55,398 bases of DNA from Chondrus crispus (GCF_000350225.1 NW_005178895.1:222329-277726); one strand, 5' to 3'. Positions 1 through 13,108 are shown, counted from the first letter of the stretch. The notes: a model not told the origin generated them from the sequence alone. Numbers and translations: made by a program.

Positions 1-691
1 TTCGTGGTCTAGAGGAAAAGGTCACATTTGGGGGGATGGGGGGTTGGTGTCGGGGTGAGGGAGCAAGGGCGGGGTGGTTCACAGGAAAGGGATTTCGGCG
101 AAGCCACTTCATCATCGATCATGAACTAGAGAGCAGCCTCCCCGGCTTCTCTCCATTTCATGATCGATGCCAAGGAGGCATTTGATTTCAAAAAGCTGAA
201 CTCTGGGTGCTGAACTCTGGGTACCCTTCTGCCGTCCGGTGGTGCTCCGTTTCCTAAACAGAGTGTAAAATGCTAGCAAACGACTGTCGCAAATTTCACG
301 TGGGCGTCGAGGCGGGGGAGGGCCGAGTTGTGCACATAAAATGGCGGGAGAAGGTACTGTGTCTGGTTTGTAATGTTGAGAGAACTAATGTTTTGATCTG
401 CATGTGCTCGTATTTGGATTTAATTCCACCCTTTTATTGTACTGCAAGTGCCACTGCACCGCATCGAGTCCATGGAATTTTAGTAGTGTGCATATGGACT
501 GGGTGTGGATTGGTACTTCCTTTAGCCAATGGATTTCGACCAGTTCGCAGAATTACCAAGCATTACAGTGGTTCTGTGTAGCATTCGTTGTGGCGTGCGA
601 TTAATTTAATGAAATGATCCGGCCAATAGCGTGACCGCAACTGGTTGAAGGAAAACAAAAGAAAAGAAAAGCGCCTGTTAGGACTGGCCCT
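1..691. other. Unassigned flank
   Basis: I see no convincing coding region, RNA gene or element end here. Short open frames of up to about 100 codons exist but have no recognisable motif. The last three bases (689-691, CCT) are a candidate target-site duplication of the element that follows. Confidence 0.4.
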
Positions 692-1894
692 GAGGGTGTG
701 TCTTAACTTGCCCGGGTTTGCTTTGCTTGCCCGAGTTTGCCGGTCATTTATTAATGTAAGTACACGCCTTCCCCTTACGTTAGTAGTGGACAGGTGTCCC
801 AGAGCGACGGTGCTGACTTACAGAGCATACAGCGCCATAAATTGCCAGAACACAACGGGGAGTACACTGTGGGTTCTACAAATTCGCTCCGAGGACGCAT
901 CGACAGGGACGTGACATGCTGCAGCGTCAAACAACTTCGCCCGAGGGACGCGTCGACATGGACGGGAGACGCTGCAGCGTCGCTCGCTTCCGACCCAGAA
1001 CGTGGCCATTGCGGGTGATCCCAGATCACCGGGATAAATAATTGATCTCACCCTCTACTTCTCTCCTTACTACTCCGCGGGATAGCGTATCTATCACCAG
1101 CGCTGTTTGGTCAAAAAACGGATCTACAACCACTGCCCAGTATCGCCGTTCGCCTCCCCTCCTTTCTTCTCAATCTAATCACTCCTACGCAATGCACGGC
1201 AATAGAATCATCACTGCTACGACCGCACTAACCGCAACCGCAGCTCTATTCTCCCTCCTTTCATTTCACCAAGCTATTTCAAACTATCCTCGACCCCGAA
1301 AATTCACAAAGCCCTTAGATCTCCGACGGGGATGGGCCTTTGTCAGAGCCAACAGAATTTTTAACGACAAAGAATTCAGTCGTACATACCGTATGGAGGG
1401 GGGATAATATTTGGTCAGAAACGCCCGCTGCAGACGAGGAAGCAATAGTGAGAGACTTTGCGTTGGTGGCCCCCGTCTTCCGAATGGTGGGAGTCGGAGA
1501 GATGCGCCAGAGGCGCGGAGAACGGCGCACGTGGCATTGAGGTGTGGAAGCCATTTTCAGGAAAGTAGTAGGCAGAGAGGTGCTTCGTAGAGTTGGGTTG
1601 CCTTTGCGAGATGGCAGGTGCATAGATTTTTGCAAAGGGGGAGTTGAGGATGTTTTCGGCAAGGGGCAAGCACTGCGTCCACCGGGGCACAGCGTCCAAA
1701 TTCGAAAGTTACAAGCTTACAAAAGTAGCCAATATATGATTGACATTTGTCATTACACACTGACATAACTTGAGCTTGCAGTGTAGGGTCGTACTTAGTT
1801 TCAAATCATATATTAACGCCCAGTAGCCAATAGTAGTGCAAATCATGGCTCCGGGCAAGCAAACCCGGGCAAACTCGGGCAAGTTAAGACCCTC
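692..1894 (+). mobile_element. Non-autonomous PIF/Harbinger derivative
   Basis: The ends are imperfect inverted repeats. The left end reads GAGGGTGTGTCTTAAC and then CTTGCCCG motifs; the right end, reverse-complemented, begins GAGGGTCTTAAC and then CTTGCCCG, a 4-bp indel apart. CCT flanks both sides (689-691, 1895-1897), the 3-bp duplication size usual for PIF/Harbinger. Positions about 692-1394 match, in inverse orientation, about 14710-15457 of the larger Harbinger element, including the untranslated leader and the start of its reading frame. After about 1394 the similarity stops, and the DDE region is absent. I infer an internal-deletion derivative mobilised in trans by a fuller relative. 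Confidence 0.65.
1192..1407 (+). pseudogene. Relic of Harbinger transposase N-terminal frame
   Basis: The frame starts at the same ATG context as the transposase frame of the larger element (14906, minus strand). It encodes a near-identical stretch of about 67 residues ending at the motif SRTYRME. It then runs into a stop where homology is lost. It lacks all catalytic residues, so it cannot be an active transposase. It is useful mainly as proof of common origin with the 13.6-15.5 kb element. Confidence 0.6.
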
Positions 1895-1897
1895 CCT

Positions 1898-4800
1898 GAG
1901 TACCAACGTCTTTGCGTCATCCGAATTTCGTCGGACCGAGCGTGTGGCACACCGTTCCTCGCATCCTCATCTCGCGTGCCAAAAAATCGACCGCCAACTT
2001 CGGGGACGTTCCCATACACGCGTCAGAACGCACCATTGGTGCCGTCTCGCAAAGTCCAGTTCGAGAGCTTTCAGCAAAATTATATGGCGTGGGGGCTGGT
2101 AACGATATTATGTATCGAACCCCACTATTTCATACTATTGCGTAGTTTCGCAAACCCCGCGGTTGCCTCCCCTGCTCGGCCAGATCCATCATGAAAGCGT
2201 CCGCCTGGTGGTGAGGCAGAACGAGTTGTGTGCGGGACGAGGGCGCGTGTGCCCCTCCCTCACACGTAATGCTCGCGCATTGTGTCCTGCACTGCTATAC
2301 CTCCCCCAAATATTTCCTAATTTTTTTTGAGCACGCCGGTGACTTGGCGCCGCCGCGTGTGCGGGCGGAGGCGGTTTGCCCAGGATCGCGTGCAGCGTCG
2401 ACAAGTCTCAGCCCGGCTACCTCTTCCCTTGTAACCACAAGCCCAGGCGAATGCGTGCAGTTCGACGCGCCGTACCGACCCGCGTCTATTCGACGCTCTC
2501 GCCGTTCTCGTACCCGACCGAAACCGTATGGCCTCTGCCCATTCTAACTTCTCCGGTCCTCGTGCCGTGGTTAACTTCCGTGCGGTCGACCAGCCGTTCA
2601 CTCGACTTGATTCTCCGCCTGTTCCTCCGCGGTGAGTGGCTTCCCGATATTTCTCCCTACACTGTTCGAGCAGGATACGGTCTCAGCGCGTGCTATGGGG
2701 CCCTTACTACCTTCCTGGAAGGCCGTGCCATGATCCATTTTGCGAACTGTCGACACAGTGTTGGCGGTGAGAGTTCGTGACAGTGCAGCGACATCTCTGT
2801 AGGTACGGCGTTTCCGGCACTTCGTGGACTGTAGGCTCCCGAAAGACTACTCGAAACGGCTCCCTCGATATCGGTTCTTCTACTTCTCCGCGCCTTGCTC
2901 CACTCGCTTGACTCAGCTTGTCGTACGCCTTACGCCCTCCTCTCGACTCACTCAACTTGCTAACCCAGATCCGTTTGTCTCGGCTCTGTTGTGGAGCACC
3001 GAGCCTCTGCTCGGTGGCACCCCATTTCGCCGGGTTTCTGCGCGGCCGTGCACTATCGAAGGTGACTTGGCGCCGAAGATCTGCTATGAGAGCGCGTGTT
3101 CTTCTGACGTAGGCTCGTGTCAACGTCGCTGCCCCTACCCGCGAAATCGTTTCGTCGCTCGTGACAGCCACAGTTAGCCCGCCCTCCGCTATCAACGCGC
3201 AATGTAGGAGGGTTGAATTCAGCCGGGTAATGACCTTGAACCTGTCACCCCTCGGTACGCGCGAGGCTTGTCCGATTATCCCTCTCACCACGCGTCATTC
3301 CTTCGTTAGTTATGAGGTAATGGTCCCCGCCGCCCACGAAAACGGGATGCGGGTCGGCGGGCATAGCGCCTGCCGGAGTCTTCCTGGTACTTGGAGTATC
3401 AATAATGCGGGATGTCCGCGTATAGTTCGGGGATGCCGGCTGTCGCGTGGCCGTGTCTTCCGCCGCCCTTCGCCGTCGGCGGCGAGGGCGCTGATGCGCG
3501 GTTGTGGCTCGCGTTGGGCTTCTACGCGGCGGTGGCCGTCCGGCCCTTTCCGGTCTGGGACCGGCAGTTTGGGTCAGACGACAGACGGGGGGGCTTGCTC
3601 GGGCGGTGCTCCCGCCCCTCTTGGTCGTCTCGTACGCGGGCGCGCGGTGCGCAGAATTTTCTCGCGGCGGCCATGGTCGGCGGTAGCGAACGATCTTCTC
3701 TTGGTCCCTGCGGCGCGCACAGAACAGGATGTCAGATTCAGTACCGTTGAAAAGGAAAAAAGGGGGGGTAGGCGAAGCGTGCGTAGCGACCGCGTGTTGC
3801 GTTCTCGCATGCGCGATCGCGTTGTGTGCTTCGCATTCAGAGTGCGTCCCCATGATGCCGCGAATGGAGTGGTCAGTAGTGGAGGCTGTCGTGGTATCGC
3901 GCCCTTCGGAGCCCTTCGTCTTGGGCGGCCGGGGCGCGTAAGCGCGCAAGTGGCTCACATTTGCCTTCCCTTCGTCCGTGGCCGCGCGTGTAGGTGGATA
4001 GAGGGAGAATGCCACTCGGGCGGCGTGCCGTGGGTCGGGATTTCGAGGCATCCGCTCCATGCGGGCATACGATTCCGTCACACGCCCGCCTCCCTTTACG
4101 GTCGGGGCGTGTGGCGTGTGTACCCTCACGCGGGCATTCGTTGTACCCTCGGGCAGCGCCGTCCTGGTTTGCTCTTGCTTGTCGCCCGGCGTACAGTACC
4201 CCCATACGCCATGCGCGTGCGGGTGTAATTGCCCCGTTAATTTTTTCGTTATTTTCAGGGGGTGGTGGCGGGGTGATTTGGTGATGACGCAACCGGTGTT
4301 GGAGCATGCCACGCACTCGCTCACGTGCCACGTTCTCATCCCCCGTAATTTTCCCTATTATGGGGCATGTGTCGGCGGCGGTTTTGGGGTGTCTCGCGTC
4401 TGTGCGCATATACTGGTGCCCCTCAGGCTGAGTTGCTTTCGCTTACCCCTCCTTCCATAACTATCCTCGCTACTGCTGTGGCGAATGCAGCCTCGCTCGT
4501 CGGTGCATCTGCCGACGCGTTTTGCGCGCTTCCTCGCGCACGATCCACACCGGGAGGGTCATGATCCGGTCTTCTGCCGGGCTCTCCGACGCGTATGCTG
4601 ATTGAAAGCTCGACGTGGGCCTCCCCCTTCTCGGTTATACCGAGACCAAAGCGACGGGCATTCTTGGTCGCTTACTCTGCCCACCGAGGGCTCTCGTGAT
4701 CCCACTGTTGATCTCCTCGTTCGTCGGGTGCCCCTCCTCGCCGTGGTTGCTGGACTTAACGGATCGTCCGGCAATCCTGTTCGGGGGCGGGTCGTCCGAC

Positions 4801-5045
4801 TTTTCCGATCCGAACCGGGTTTCGCGGTCCTCGTAATGTCGGTCATTACGAGGGCCCAACCTTTTTCTTCCAGCAGTTCGTACTGTCCTGTTCTTATGTC
4901 TCGCGTCCTTGACGTCCGAGAAGTCAAGACGACTTGACTTGAACACGTCCCCGGCTGTGACCCTCCGATAGGGTCCACCGTCCTCCTTTGCTTCCCCTTT
5001 TAGTCTGTTCGTGCAGGCTGGGGTTAATCCGCGAAGGAGCGGTTG
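1898..5045. other. Degenerate GC-rich segment beyond element A pol
   Basis: This stretch lies downstream of the pol end of element A. Both A and B have an ACCGCTCC motif just after the GGGCCC that follows the pol stop, so this may be the decayed counterpart of the 3.7-kb post-pol module of B. I could not align the rest. No LTR hairpins, LTR end or conserved protein was found, although the left LTR of A should lie in this direction. Long overlapping open frames on both strands near 3160-4340 look like products of GC bias. A short plus-strand stretch from about 2527 looks protein-like but meets a stop soon after. No function is assigned. Confidence 0.35.
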
Positions 5046-5057
5046 AGGGCCCCCCCC

Positions 5058-8000
5058 TTAAGCGTGAACGTCCGCGTTCACGGTTTGGGTGAGGTCTCGG
5101 CCGGTACGTCTCCGGAGGCGTTGGGCGTAACGAGACACCAACTCCTCCGGGACGTGAGTCCGCGCAGTCTAAGTGGGCGCGTCGTAATCCGCCCACTTGA
5201 TGAGGAACTCCGTAGTTCCGTCTTCCATGACTCGATATCTCAGTAGCCGTTCGACGGCATACTGCGTTCCCGCGGTGACCTTATCGGCGAGGTCCCGCGG
5301 GGTCGTCGTACTTGCTCGTGGCGCGTCTATCGGAGACGGCGCGTACACGCAGCGGTCGGCGGAGACTCGCTCGGTGACCCCATCACGATCGATCGTGATG
5401 GTTCGGCGGTCATTGGCGAGCACGCGGTAGGGTCCGACAGCGGGCGAGGGCGAGCTTGTTCGATGTCTTAGCTCCATCGGTGGGGTTGGGATATAAGTAT
5501 TCTCCGGGACGGAACCGGGAATTAATACGTCGTATGCGCTTATCAAAGTCGCGCTTGTAGCGAGCCTGCGTCCGACGCAGGCTCCCGTAGGCCTTCTGGA
5601 TAGTCGAATCCAAGGTCTTGAGGAACTCGGCACGTTGTTTCCCCCTATCGGAAGGGGGCGCGTCGCCGTCCGCCCGTCGGAGAGAGAACTCCGGCGGTGG
5701 CCTGCTCAGTACGAGCTCAAACGGCGTGGTGCGTGTGGTGCGATGTACGTGGGAGTTGTACGCATACGTAAGCGGCCCCACGTACACATCCCAGTCGTCC
5801 TGGTGTTCACCCACGTGGTTCTGCAGCATCGAGGCGATTGTTCGGTTATAACGCTCGACTTGCCCGTTCGTCTGGGGATGGTACGCCGAAGTGTACAAAT
5901 TCGTTATCCCCAGAACGCGGCACGTGCTGTGGAAGAACTTGGCATTAAACTGAGGGCCGTTGTCCGAAAGCAACGTGCGAGGGACGCCATACTTGAACAC
6001 CCACGAGTCGCAGAACGCAACTGCGACCGTGTGCGCTGTTATCGTGCGGAGCGCAACGACTTGCGTTAGCTTACTGAAGCGGTCCGTAATCACGAGCAGG
6101 AACCGTTTTCCTGTCTTCGTCTTGGGGAGCGGCCCCAAGATGTCGATCGCGAGGCTCTCGAGGGGCCTCGTAGCTGGAAACAATCTCAATCGGTTGAGAT
6201 GTTTCCTCAGCTTCACCCGGTTCATCGCGCAGGTTCAACACCCTCGCACCGTGGCTGCGACGTCTGCAGCCAGGTGGGGCCAGTAGTACCCGCGTCGAAG
6301 TGCGTAGTACATACGGTTCTGGCCCGGGTGCCCCGCGATGGCCGGGTTGTGGCACAGGCGAAGGAGCCTGGCGCGGAGCGTCCGAGGTACCGCCACCTGA
6401 ACGATATCAGGGTCGAAGGGGTGTCTCCGCTTGAGCACCCCTTGGTGGTCCTCGAAGAACGCGGAGTCCCGGGACTCTGACTTTCGTGCCAAAACGGTTT
6501 GGCAGAAGTCATCCACGCGTTGCTCCTCGGCTATCTCCTCTATCGTAAGAGGGGCCGGAATGTCGTCCTGCGGTGGGGCAACCGGGGAGTCGAGCGCGCC
6601 AGCCTCGGGGTCTTCGGCGCGCTGGATGTCGACGGCGTCGAACTCGTCGTTCTCCTCCCAAAACGAATTGGTTCCTTGGAGAGCAGGGGCTTCGTCGTCA
6701 CCTCTCGGTTCGTCGCGCGTCCGCACGCGCGACCTTGTTCGGGCTTCGGCTTGATTCCGTGTCGTTACGAAGACATGGACGGCCTGATGATCGCAGCTCG
6801 CTCTACAAACGTGGTCCGCGAGCTCGTTCGATACGTCTCGAACTGTCGTGCCCCCGTCGAAAGTGGGGACGTCGTCATCCACGTTGACGGTGGGGCCAGG
6901 GTCATCGGCGACCTTCGGCGACACGAGTCGTGACAGGGCATCGGGCACCTGATGCACGCGTCCGGGGCGGTACTGAATGGTGAAATCGTATTCAGCCAGA
7001 CGTAGCCGCCACCGGGTGAGTCTTCCGGAGCTTTCGGTGAGGGACATGAGCCATCGGAGGGCGTCATGGTCCGTCCGTACGGTGAACTTCGTGCCTTCTA
7101 CGTACGGCCGGAGTGTGCGGACGGCCCACACTACGGCGAAGCACTCGCGTTCCGTAGCGCTGTACTTGCGCTCACTATCGGACAGTGAGTACGACCAATA
7201 CCCCACGGGGCGCCAGTCGTTCGGCTCTTCGTGCTCCTGAAGCAAGGTGCAGCCGAGTTGGTAGGCACTCGCGTCGGTGTCTATCATGTGCGGACGACCG
7301 TGCCGGGGCAACGCGAGGATCGGCGGAGCGATCATGCACTTCTTAAGGTTCTCGAACGCCTGAAGTTGCAGCTCCGTGGGGTTATAGAAGTCAGGATCCA
7401 AATCCTTGCGCGTCATGTCGGTCAGAGGACGCGCAATCTTAGCGAACCCCTTAACGAATCGGCGGTATACGTTACACGCCCCGAGTAACGAGCGCACTTG
7501 CGTCAACGTCCTCGGGAACGTGAACGTCTTGAAAGCGTCGGCCGCCGTATCGGCCAGGCTCAACTTGCCTGGGGAGATGACGTGCCCCAGGTAGTGCACC
7601 TTCGGTCGGAAGAAGCTGCACTTCTTGAGCTTAAGGGAGATACCAGAACTCCGCAGCAAGCTCAAGACGGTATCGAGATGCAACGCGTGTTCTCCGTGCG
7701 TACGGGAGAACACGATCACGTCGTCGAGATAGACGAGGCATATTTGCCAGCGGACTCCGGAGAGTATTATGTCGAGCGCACGTTGGAAGGTGGCCGGTGC
7801 CCCTTTGAGTCCAAACGGCATGCGCAAGTGGCGAAACGTGCCCATGTGCGTCGTAAACGTGGTCTTATCCCGGTCTTCCGCAGCGACCGGGATCTGCCAA
7901 TAATCGGAATTGCAGTCCAACTTGGTGAAGACGGCTGCATTTCCTAACGAGTCGATGCAGTCGTCCATCCGTGGCAGCGGATACGATTCCGCTGCGGTCT

Positions 8001-9639
8001 TCGCGTTGAGACGCCGGTAGTCCACGCAGAACCGAAGAGAGCCGTCTTTCTTCGGTACGAGCACCACGGGGGACGCCCACTCGGTGCTCGCGGGTTCGAT
8101 AACCCCTGCGTTCAACATCTTGTTGACCTCCTTCGCGACCATTTCGCGCATGGCCGGGCCCTTCCGATAGGGCATAGAACGAATCGGTTTCGTTCCCGGT
8201 TCGAGGGGAATGCGGTGCTCCGTGGCTTGGATCGTTCCAAGCGCACCGCTCCACAGACTCGAGTGCTTACGGAGCATCTCGAGTACGTGGCCACGGAGCT
8301 TGTCATCGTCGATGTATGACAGGTCGATCTCTTTTTCCCAATCCATCGGTGGATTTTCGGGATCCTTTTGCTGGTGGAGTACAGTACTCCTCGCCGTCGG
8401 TTGGCATAAAGGTGACCGTTCGTCCGGGTCGACCCCCCTGCCCCCGGCGGTGGTCTTATCGTCGGAGTTGGATCGGCCAACTCCTACCCCACCGACTTGA
8501 TCGGTCAAGTCGGTCAGGTGTAGCGCGTGCGCGATCCCCTCGGCGACCTTACGTTCGGGAGTGAGGATCGCGAGGGGGTTGCGCTTCGCGTATCCCACGA
8601 CGGTGTGCTTCGGAAGCCTCTTTTCTCGTCGTGAGAAATTCGCGACGATGACGTCGAAGGTCTGATTCGGTAGGACCTCTGCGACGCCATTCGTCAGCCT
8701 CACTCCATGCCGGTGTTGGAGTGAGGGCTTGGGTTTCAGGAACACGAGGCCCCTCCCCGCCGCTGTCACACGCACGCGGGCTTGTGACATCGCGGGGATG
8801 GTAACCCAGCGGGCGATTCGGATCGCTTGCGGGGCCTCCTCGCGTACGTCTGGCTGACCCGTGTGTCGCCCGTGTCGCCTGGTAGGGGGAGTCGACTCCC
8901 CCTTTCCGTCGACGATGGAGACGGAACCGCCTTGGCGTAGCTCCATTCGTTGAGCTTCGATGTCGGTACATCGCACGTGCGTATCGATGAAGGCCGTGCC
9001 GAGGAGGACCGGCACGGCGAGCTGGTCCGCGACTACGAACGGAATTGGGAACACCGTGTTCCTCAACCGCACGGCCAGGCGGACGACGGCCGAAAGCATG
9101 AGGGGGTTGCTATTCGCGCCTGCCAGTCGTGGCAGAGGTGCGTCGTGCACGACGTAACGCGTCCAATCGGGGGGAAGGTCGGCCTTCCTCACCAGATTAT
9201 ACCCCGAGCACGTATCAACGGCGATCTTGCGGGGTTTAAATGCATTTCCCTCTATGGCTATCGAGCCGAGGACGTTGTAGATCTTCGACGTCATAAGGCA
9301 AATGACGCCGTCGACAACCTTCGGGGCGACCTTATCGGTGAGGTCGTTCCGCCGGGGCCTTCGATTTCGGTGCTGGCCCCGCTTGCGTTTCCTTCTCCCC
9401 CTTCCTTGGGGCGTCGGCGGATCAGTGACGCCCCTCGGATTACTCGAGTCCGTACGACACGGACCTTTCTCCGGCGACCTTGGTCTCGCGGGAGTCAGGG
9501 GGTCGACCGAATCTTTTCGGTCGTCGTTGCCCCCGTCGCCTTCGTTACGCCTCACCGGGATGTCGGCTGTCCCCGTGTCTTGTGCTCCTAACGTCGGGCC
9601 TTCGGAGGCCTCGACGTGCGCTCCCTCCGGTATCGGCAT
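5058..9639 (-). pseudogene. Pol polyprotein of element A (PR-RT-RH-IN-chromodomain), broken
   Basis: From the ATG at 9639 the frame covers protease (motif DTCSG), reverse transcriptase (YLDD), RNase H (DTDAS) and the start of the integrase zinc domain. It stops at a TGA (6235-6237) where B has CGA. The same frame resumes at once with the integrase core (SDNGPQF, QVERYNR). A one-base shift near 5450 moves the GPY/F and chromodomain part into another frame, which then meets TAG (5169-5171) where B has TGG. The region beyond still matches the pol tail of B down to a TAA at 5058. Length and order match the intact 1526-residue copy in B. The protein cannot be made whole from this copy. Confidence 0.88.
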
Positions 9640-9778
9640 TACAGGAGCTCCCGTGCTCGCCTCCGGTAGCGGGGGATTTATTATCGGACAATACCCCCCG
9701 TGTCTTGGCGAGCACGCGGGGTCGGGTCTAGTTCGTGGGGAAAAGACGGCTCACGCGACCGCGTGTACGTAACCGTCT

Positions 9779-12347
9779 TTACCCTTTTTTCGAACTACCT
9801 GTGCTATCGGAGCTAACCTCCTGGCTATCGACGGCCAGGTCTTCTTCGGGTAGCCGTCCGCGTGGGTCGGGACGATTCCCCCGCTGCAGCTCCGCGGCCC
9901 TGGCGAAGTATTCGGGTACTTCCGGGCCTTGACCTGCGGCGTCCGGTCGTCGCAGGATATGGGGGACGAAGCGAGTCGGCTCGCCTTCGTGACCCTCCGT
10001 GGGTAGAGGGTAAGGATCCTCTACCCAGTCTTGCAGGTACATTATCGCATTTTGTACCTGTTGGGGTAACCGAGAACGGTCTCGGTCCCTTCTTTCTCCT
10101 TGACGGGGGTACCTTGTGTCCGCTTGCCGGTAGGCGGGTCGATCCCGACGATCGACTTCGTTACGACGGTACCCGCCTCCACGGGGGGCGAAGCGTGCGC
10201 CCCCACCCGATCGGTTCGGGAAACCTTGACGCGGGGGACGGCCCTCGCCCGCCGCTTGCCGGAGGAGATTACGCGCACCGGGGCGCGTCTCCATCTGGTA
10301 GCGGTAGTTCCTGTACGCCGTGAACATTCGTTGTTCCGGCGACAGCAACGGGCACGCGTACAGAGCATGCCCGTACGTACGGCATAGCCAGCACACGTAC
10401 GCGCTGCCGTCCGTTGAGGCGAAGGTCGCCGCGTGCCGCGCCTCCTCATCGGTGAGGAGGGGCACGCGAGGCGCTCCGCCTCCAGCATCTCGGTTCGATA
10501 TGTCGAGCTCTGCGACCCGGGGTCCGTACCCCTTGCCACTCTTGGAGTGGCCGCGAACGCGGTCGCGTATTCGATGTCGTTCCGGTCGACATCGGTGAGG
10601 GGGTTCGTGCCCCCACGGGCCCTGCTCCTTGCGTAATGAGGACAGGGTCGGGCAGCCACTCATCCTCCCCGATATGGGGGGTCGAGGCGGGCGAACTTGT
10701 CGCGGCGGACTTCGTAGTCCTGCCGGCCCTCCCTGCCGGTTTCGAATCCGGCAGAGGAAAACCGCGCCGAGCGCGGTACGTTGTACCTTCCGCCGTGGCG
10801 ATACGGCGGATGGTCGGAAGATCGGTCTTCTGACTGCCTGGCAGCCTTTGCACAGTTTCGGATACTGCGGCACGGGTTGCCGGTGCAAGTCCCCGCACGA
10901 AGTAGTGTGCGAGGGACTGTTCGGAGAAGACTGCCGTGCATCGGAACGCGGCAGTCTCGAGTCGGTCAGCAAACGTGCTTTCCGTCTCATGCGATTGCTG
11001 TCGCGCCGTAGCGACAGCGTCGTACGCTTCACCTAACACGTCGTCCGTGAGGTAGCGTTTTAAGAATTGATTCACGAGCCCCGGCCAGCTCACGTCGTCA
11101 TGGAGCTGGCCAGCGCGGAGGCCACGCATCGTATAACTCGTATACAGGCGCTCCGCGTCGCGCTCGAGGAAGTGAGCGAGGACTCGTACCGCAACACCTT
11201 CGGTCAGGTGTTGCGAGTTGAAGGTGATTCGGATATCCTTCAAAAACGGCAGCAGCTGGATCGGGTCGGTACCGTCGAAGCTGCGCATCGTGGGACGGAT
11301 CCCACGACAGCGTTGGACGTACTTCGCGATCCGTCCCGCGTCACCCGAGGTAACGAGCCTTGAGGTGTTATCCAAGCGGTACATACGATAGTCAGCAACG
11401 GCGCTGAACTCTTGGATCATCGTATGTACCGGCTCGAGCCCGGGTTCAGCGGGACCCAGCGTGCCGAAGGAGGTAACCGGTAGCGTACGGACGACTACCG
11501 GACCTGGATGCTCGGCGTAACTCGCCAGCGGGTAGCCGCCCCAGCGGGGATCGACGGAGAACAGCGGTTCTCCGGATCCGCGGGCGGCTCCTCCACGGTC
11601 CTGTTCGTCCGCGTACGATACGCGGTCTACTTGCCGCCTACTTTCGACGATAGGCGGCAAGGCTTGGGTCTCAGACGCGAAGTTCGCGTCTATCGGAGGA
11701 CGGCTTCCTTCTGCAGTCCGACTGGTAGCGGCACCAGTCGGACGCCAACCTTCGGGGGCGGCGGGGCTCGGAGGTACGGTACCACCGGGCCCTCTCGAGG
11801 GGGCACCGGGTAGCCTTTCGGCCATGGTACGTTCCATGTCACGAGCACGCCGACGGGTGGCGTCGAGCTCAGCGGAGAGGTGCGCGAACGCACCCAATTG
11901 CTCTGCGGACGGAAAGGTTCGGTCCTCGGGTCGTCTCACCGAGGTCGGCCTCTCAGGGCGACCTTGCCCGGACGGTCCGGGCGAGGCGAAACGGGAATCT
12001 TCGACGAGCACTATCCGCGAGTGTAACTCGTCGATCAGTGCTCGGAGATTCTCTAAGGACTGCGTCACTCTATCGAACCTCCCTTCACGCAGGGAGCGGA
12101 GTTCGGCCATACATCGAGTGTATACATGGTCCGACACATCGATCCGAAGGGAAGTACGGACTTCCTCGATGTATTCGGCTATGCGTTCGAACATCGCCGC
12201 CGCTCTTTCCTCGGAGGATCCGAGCGACGATTCGCGGTCACGAGGACCTGCGTCACCGTCGCCCGACGGGGCTGATGGGGACTGCACAGCGGCCGGACTC
12301 AGATCCGCCGCTTCGGAGCGGATCGAGGGCTCAAACTCTTGGCTCAT
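9779..12347 (-). pseudogene. Gag of element A, two frameshifts
   Basis: The start ATG (12345-12347) is at the same place as in B and D. The first two thirds, including the capsid-like region with RQQSHETES, are in one frame. One base is missing near 10570 and another near 10522 relative to B and D. The zinc knuckle CWLCRTYGHALYAC (CX2CX4HX4C) and the tail therefore lie in a third frame that ends at 9779. An intact Gag would package the element RNA into virus-like particles; this copy is broken. The terminal GSSKKG residues and A6 run are preserved as in B and D. Confidence 0.85.
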
Positions 12348-12427
12348 CTCGACGCGATCGGTTCGCGGAGGGAAGCGGAAGTCTTCTCGGAGATCGGACT
12401 CCAGGGTCTTCTAGGTCGGGAGACCAC

Positions 12428-13108
12428 TGTAGCATAAACACCTCCAACGAAGAGGGGTGTATGCACAGCTCGACATAGACCCCGTCCGAACGGGAAGACG
12501 GGGGTGAAGCGAGACACCAGCTAACGGCACCGGGCAGCGGGCCCGGGTAGCGTGGTAGAGCGGGAACGGGGAGGACGCCGGTACGCGCGAGCGGTTCGAC
12601 GCCTCGACGCCACGGCGCGGTACTGGGTAACGATCCAGTACCGACGGGCGGAGCCGGAGCCGGCTCGTGGGCGTACCGCGAGCGTCCTCAACCCGCGCTC
12701 GGTGCCGCTTCTAAGGTAATTAGCGAGCGTTACCTTAGAATAAGCGGGAAGTCGGACCTTGACGGTCGGTGGGTGACAAGTCCGTCCTTGTCTTCCTCCC
12801 CCGCCGCCGGTCCGCTCCATATTAAATATACAAAACAACCTATAACACTACAGTACCGAAGTACTGTAGTGGTCTACTGCAGCACGGATCCGACCGTACT
12901 GTAATACTGTCAGCCATCGTGGCTGACAGTACACGTGTATGCGCGCGCTTCCGTCCCGCGCTGTACACGTGTACACGTGTGTGTGCGTGCGCCCTGTACC
13001 CGAGGGGTACACGTGGCCACGCGCGGTAGTACTGTAGAGCCCAAGGCTCTACAGTATTGGATCCGTTGTTGATCTAATCTAAAAAGCCCCAGGGGGGGTT
13101 ATACTACA
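12428..13108 (-). repeat. 5' LTR of element A (681 bp)
   Basis: In element orientation it begins TGTAGTATAACC and ends TTTATGCTACA, giving TG...CA ends. Its ends match the LTR of D and the solo LTR. It contains hairpins at 12846-12871 (11-bp stem), 12905-12931 (12-bp stem), 13030-13056 (12-bp stem) and 12618-12643 (9-bp stem). An ATTAAATA-like box on the element strand near 12820-12834 is a possible promoter TATA. The sequence just inside the element reads TGGTCTCCCGAC, a possible primer-binding site because it starts TGG. The partner LTR is not seen. Confidence 0.85.

Larger units (their letters stand above)
5046..13108 (-). mobile_element. Ty3/gypsy LTR retrotransposon A, decayed
   Basis: Reading on the minus strand, the order is 5' LTR (12428-13108), gag (12347-9779), a gag-pol spacer with a hairpin, and pol with protease, RT, RNase H, integrase and chromodomain (9639-5058). 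Protein order and the C-terminal chromodomain place it near the chromovirus branch of Ty3/gypsy. It is the same family as B and D. Gag has two frameshifts, and pol has two nonsense codons plus a frameshift, so it is non-autonomous. No second LTR or target-site duplication was found, because the left end is lost or unrecognisable. The left limit given is simply where family similarity fades. Confidence 0.85.

Noticed and set aside
3161..4339. Two overlapping frames of over 350 codons on opposite strands
   Set aside because: Both are Arg/Pro/Ala-rich, have no recognisable motif and overlap each other almost fully. This is expected by chance in very GC-rich DNA.
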